From assembly GCF_009299505.1 (NCBI RefSeq), contig NZ_WBSM01000001.1:248001-312000 (forward strand): DNA of 64,000 bases, in the 5' to 3' direction. Shown here in pieces: positions 63,960 through 64,000 of this stretch. Below the pieces are notes generated by a model. The model was not told the origin of the DNA and made no database searches. It saw nothing but the letters and a program-made list of their open reading frames with translations. Both the position numbers and the translations under genes were made by a program. Source of the DNA: Bifidobacterium ramosum. GTDB taxonomy: Bacteria; Actinomycetota; Actinomycetes; Actinomycetales; Bifidobacteriaceae. How positions within the stretch are numbered: position 1 is the stretch's first letter; each line of letters begins with the position of its first letter.

Positions 63960-64000
63960 CTTGCGTTTGCTGGAGGGGGCTGACGGTCGGTACTGCTCAG

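Overview
The window is GC-rich chromosomal DNA from a bifidobacterium (Actinomycetota). The evidence is the gene content and order: sugar ABC transporters without their own ATPase, infC-rpmI-rplT, xerD-parA-scpA-scpB, folC-smc, the 24-residue ribosomal protein bL37, a Lys-type MurE next to a FemX-like enzyme, and an NrtR regulator beside niaP. I see no tRNA, rRNA, insertion sequence, prophage or CRISPR array.

Layout. 1-9.5 kb is a carbohydrate-use locus. Two esterase/serine-hydrolase genes lie on the minus strand. Divergent to them is an operon of two permeases, a lipoprotein binding protein, a GH30 glycosidase and a DUF624 protein, followed by a TetR regulator. The shared promoter region carries two matching 13-bp palindromes, each set between a -35 and a -10 box. 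9.6-36.3 kb is housekeeping: NUDIX, pepP, folC, smc, an oligopeptide-type binding protein, femX-like, murE, an ECF sigma factor with a probable anti-sigma factor, bL37, galM, ispH, ybaK, gap, thiN, a frameshifted spermidine-synthase-like membrane protein, the IF3/L35/L20 operon with a long structured leader, xerD, parA, scpA and scpB.

36.4-53.3 kb is an exopolysaccharide (EPS) cluster. It starts with a promoter, a short leader ORF containing a run of ten G, and an HTH protein. Then come a chain-length/tyrosine-kinase protein, several GT4 and GT2 glycosyltransferases, an acyltransferase-glycosyltransferase fusion, a probable polymerase and a Wzx flippase. Most genes overlap by a few bases, so they are probably translated as one coupled unit. 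A perfect 267-bp direct repeat ends two neighbouring glycosyltransferase genes, and a degraded glycosyltransferase start lies nearby. An orphan HipA-like kinase follows. 54.7-63.7 kb holds NrtR-niaP with a clear operator, typA, an acyltransferase, a small membrane protein, pheA, tyrA and a small conserved protein.

Two signals run across the window. First, intergenic regions hold at least five unrelated families of palindromic repeats, often as tandem units with conserved arms and variable loops. Second, several genes appear to be leaderless, with a -10 box 7-8 bases before the start codon and no ribosome binding site. The best candidate for an undescribed mechanism is the G10 tract at the head of the EPS operon: its length sets whether the leader ORF ends on top of the HTH start codon, which would make a slipped-strand (phase-variable) switch.
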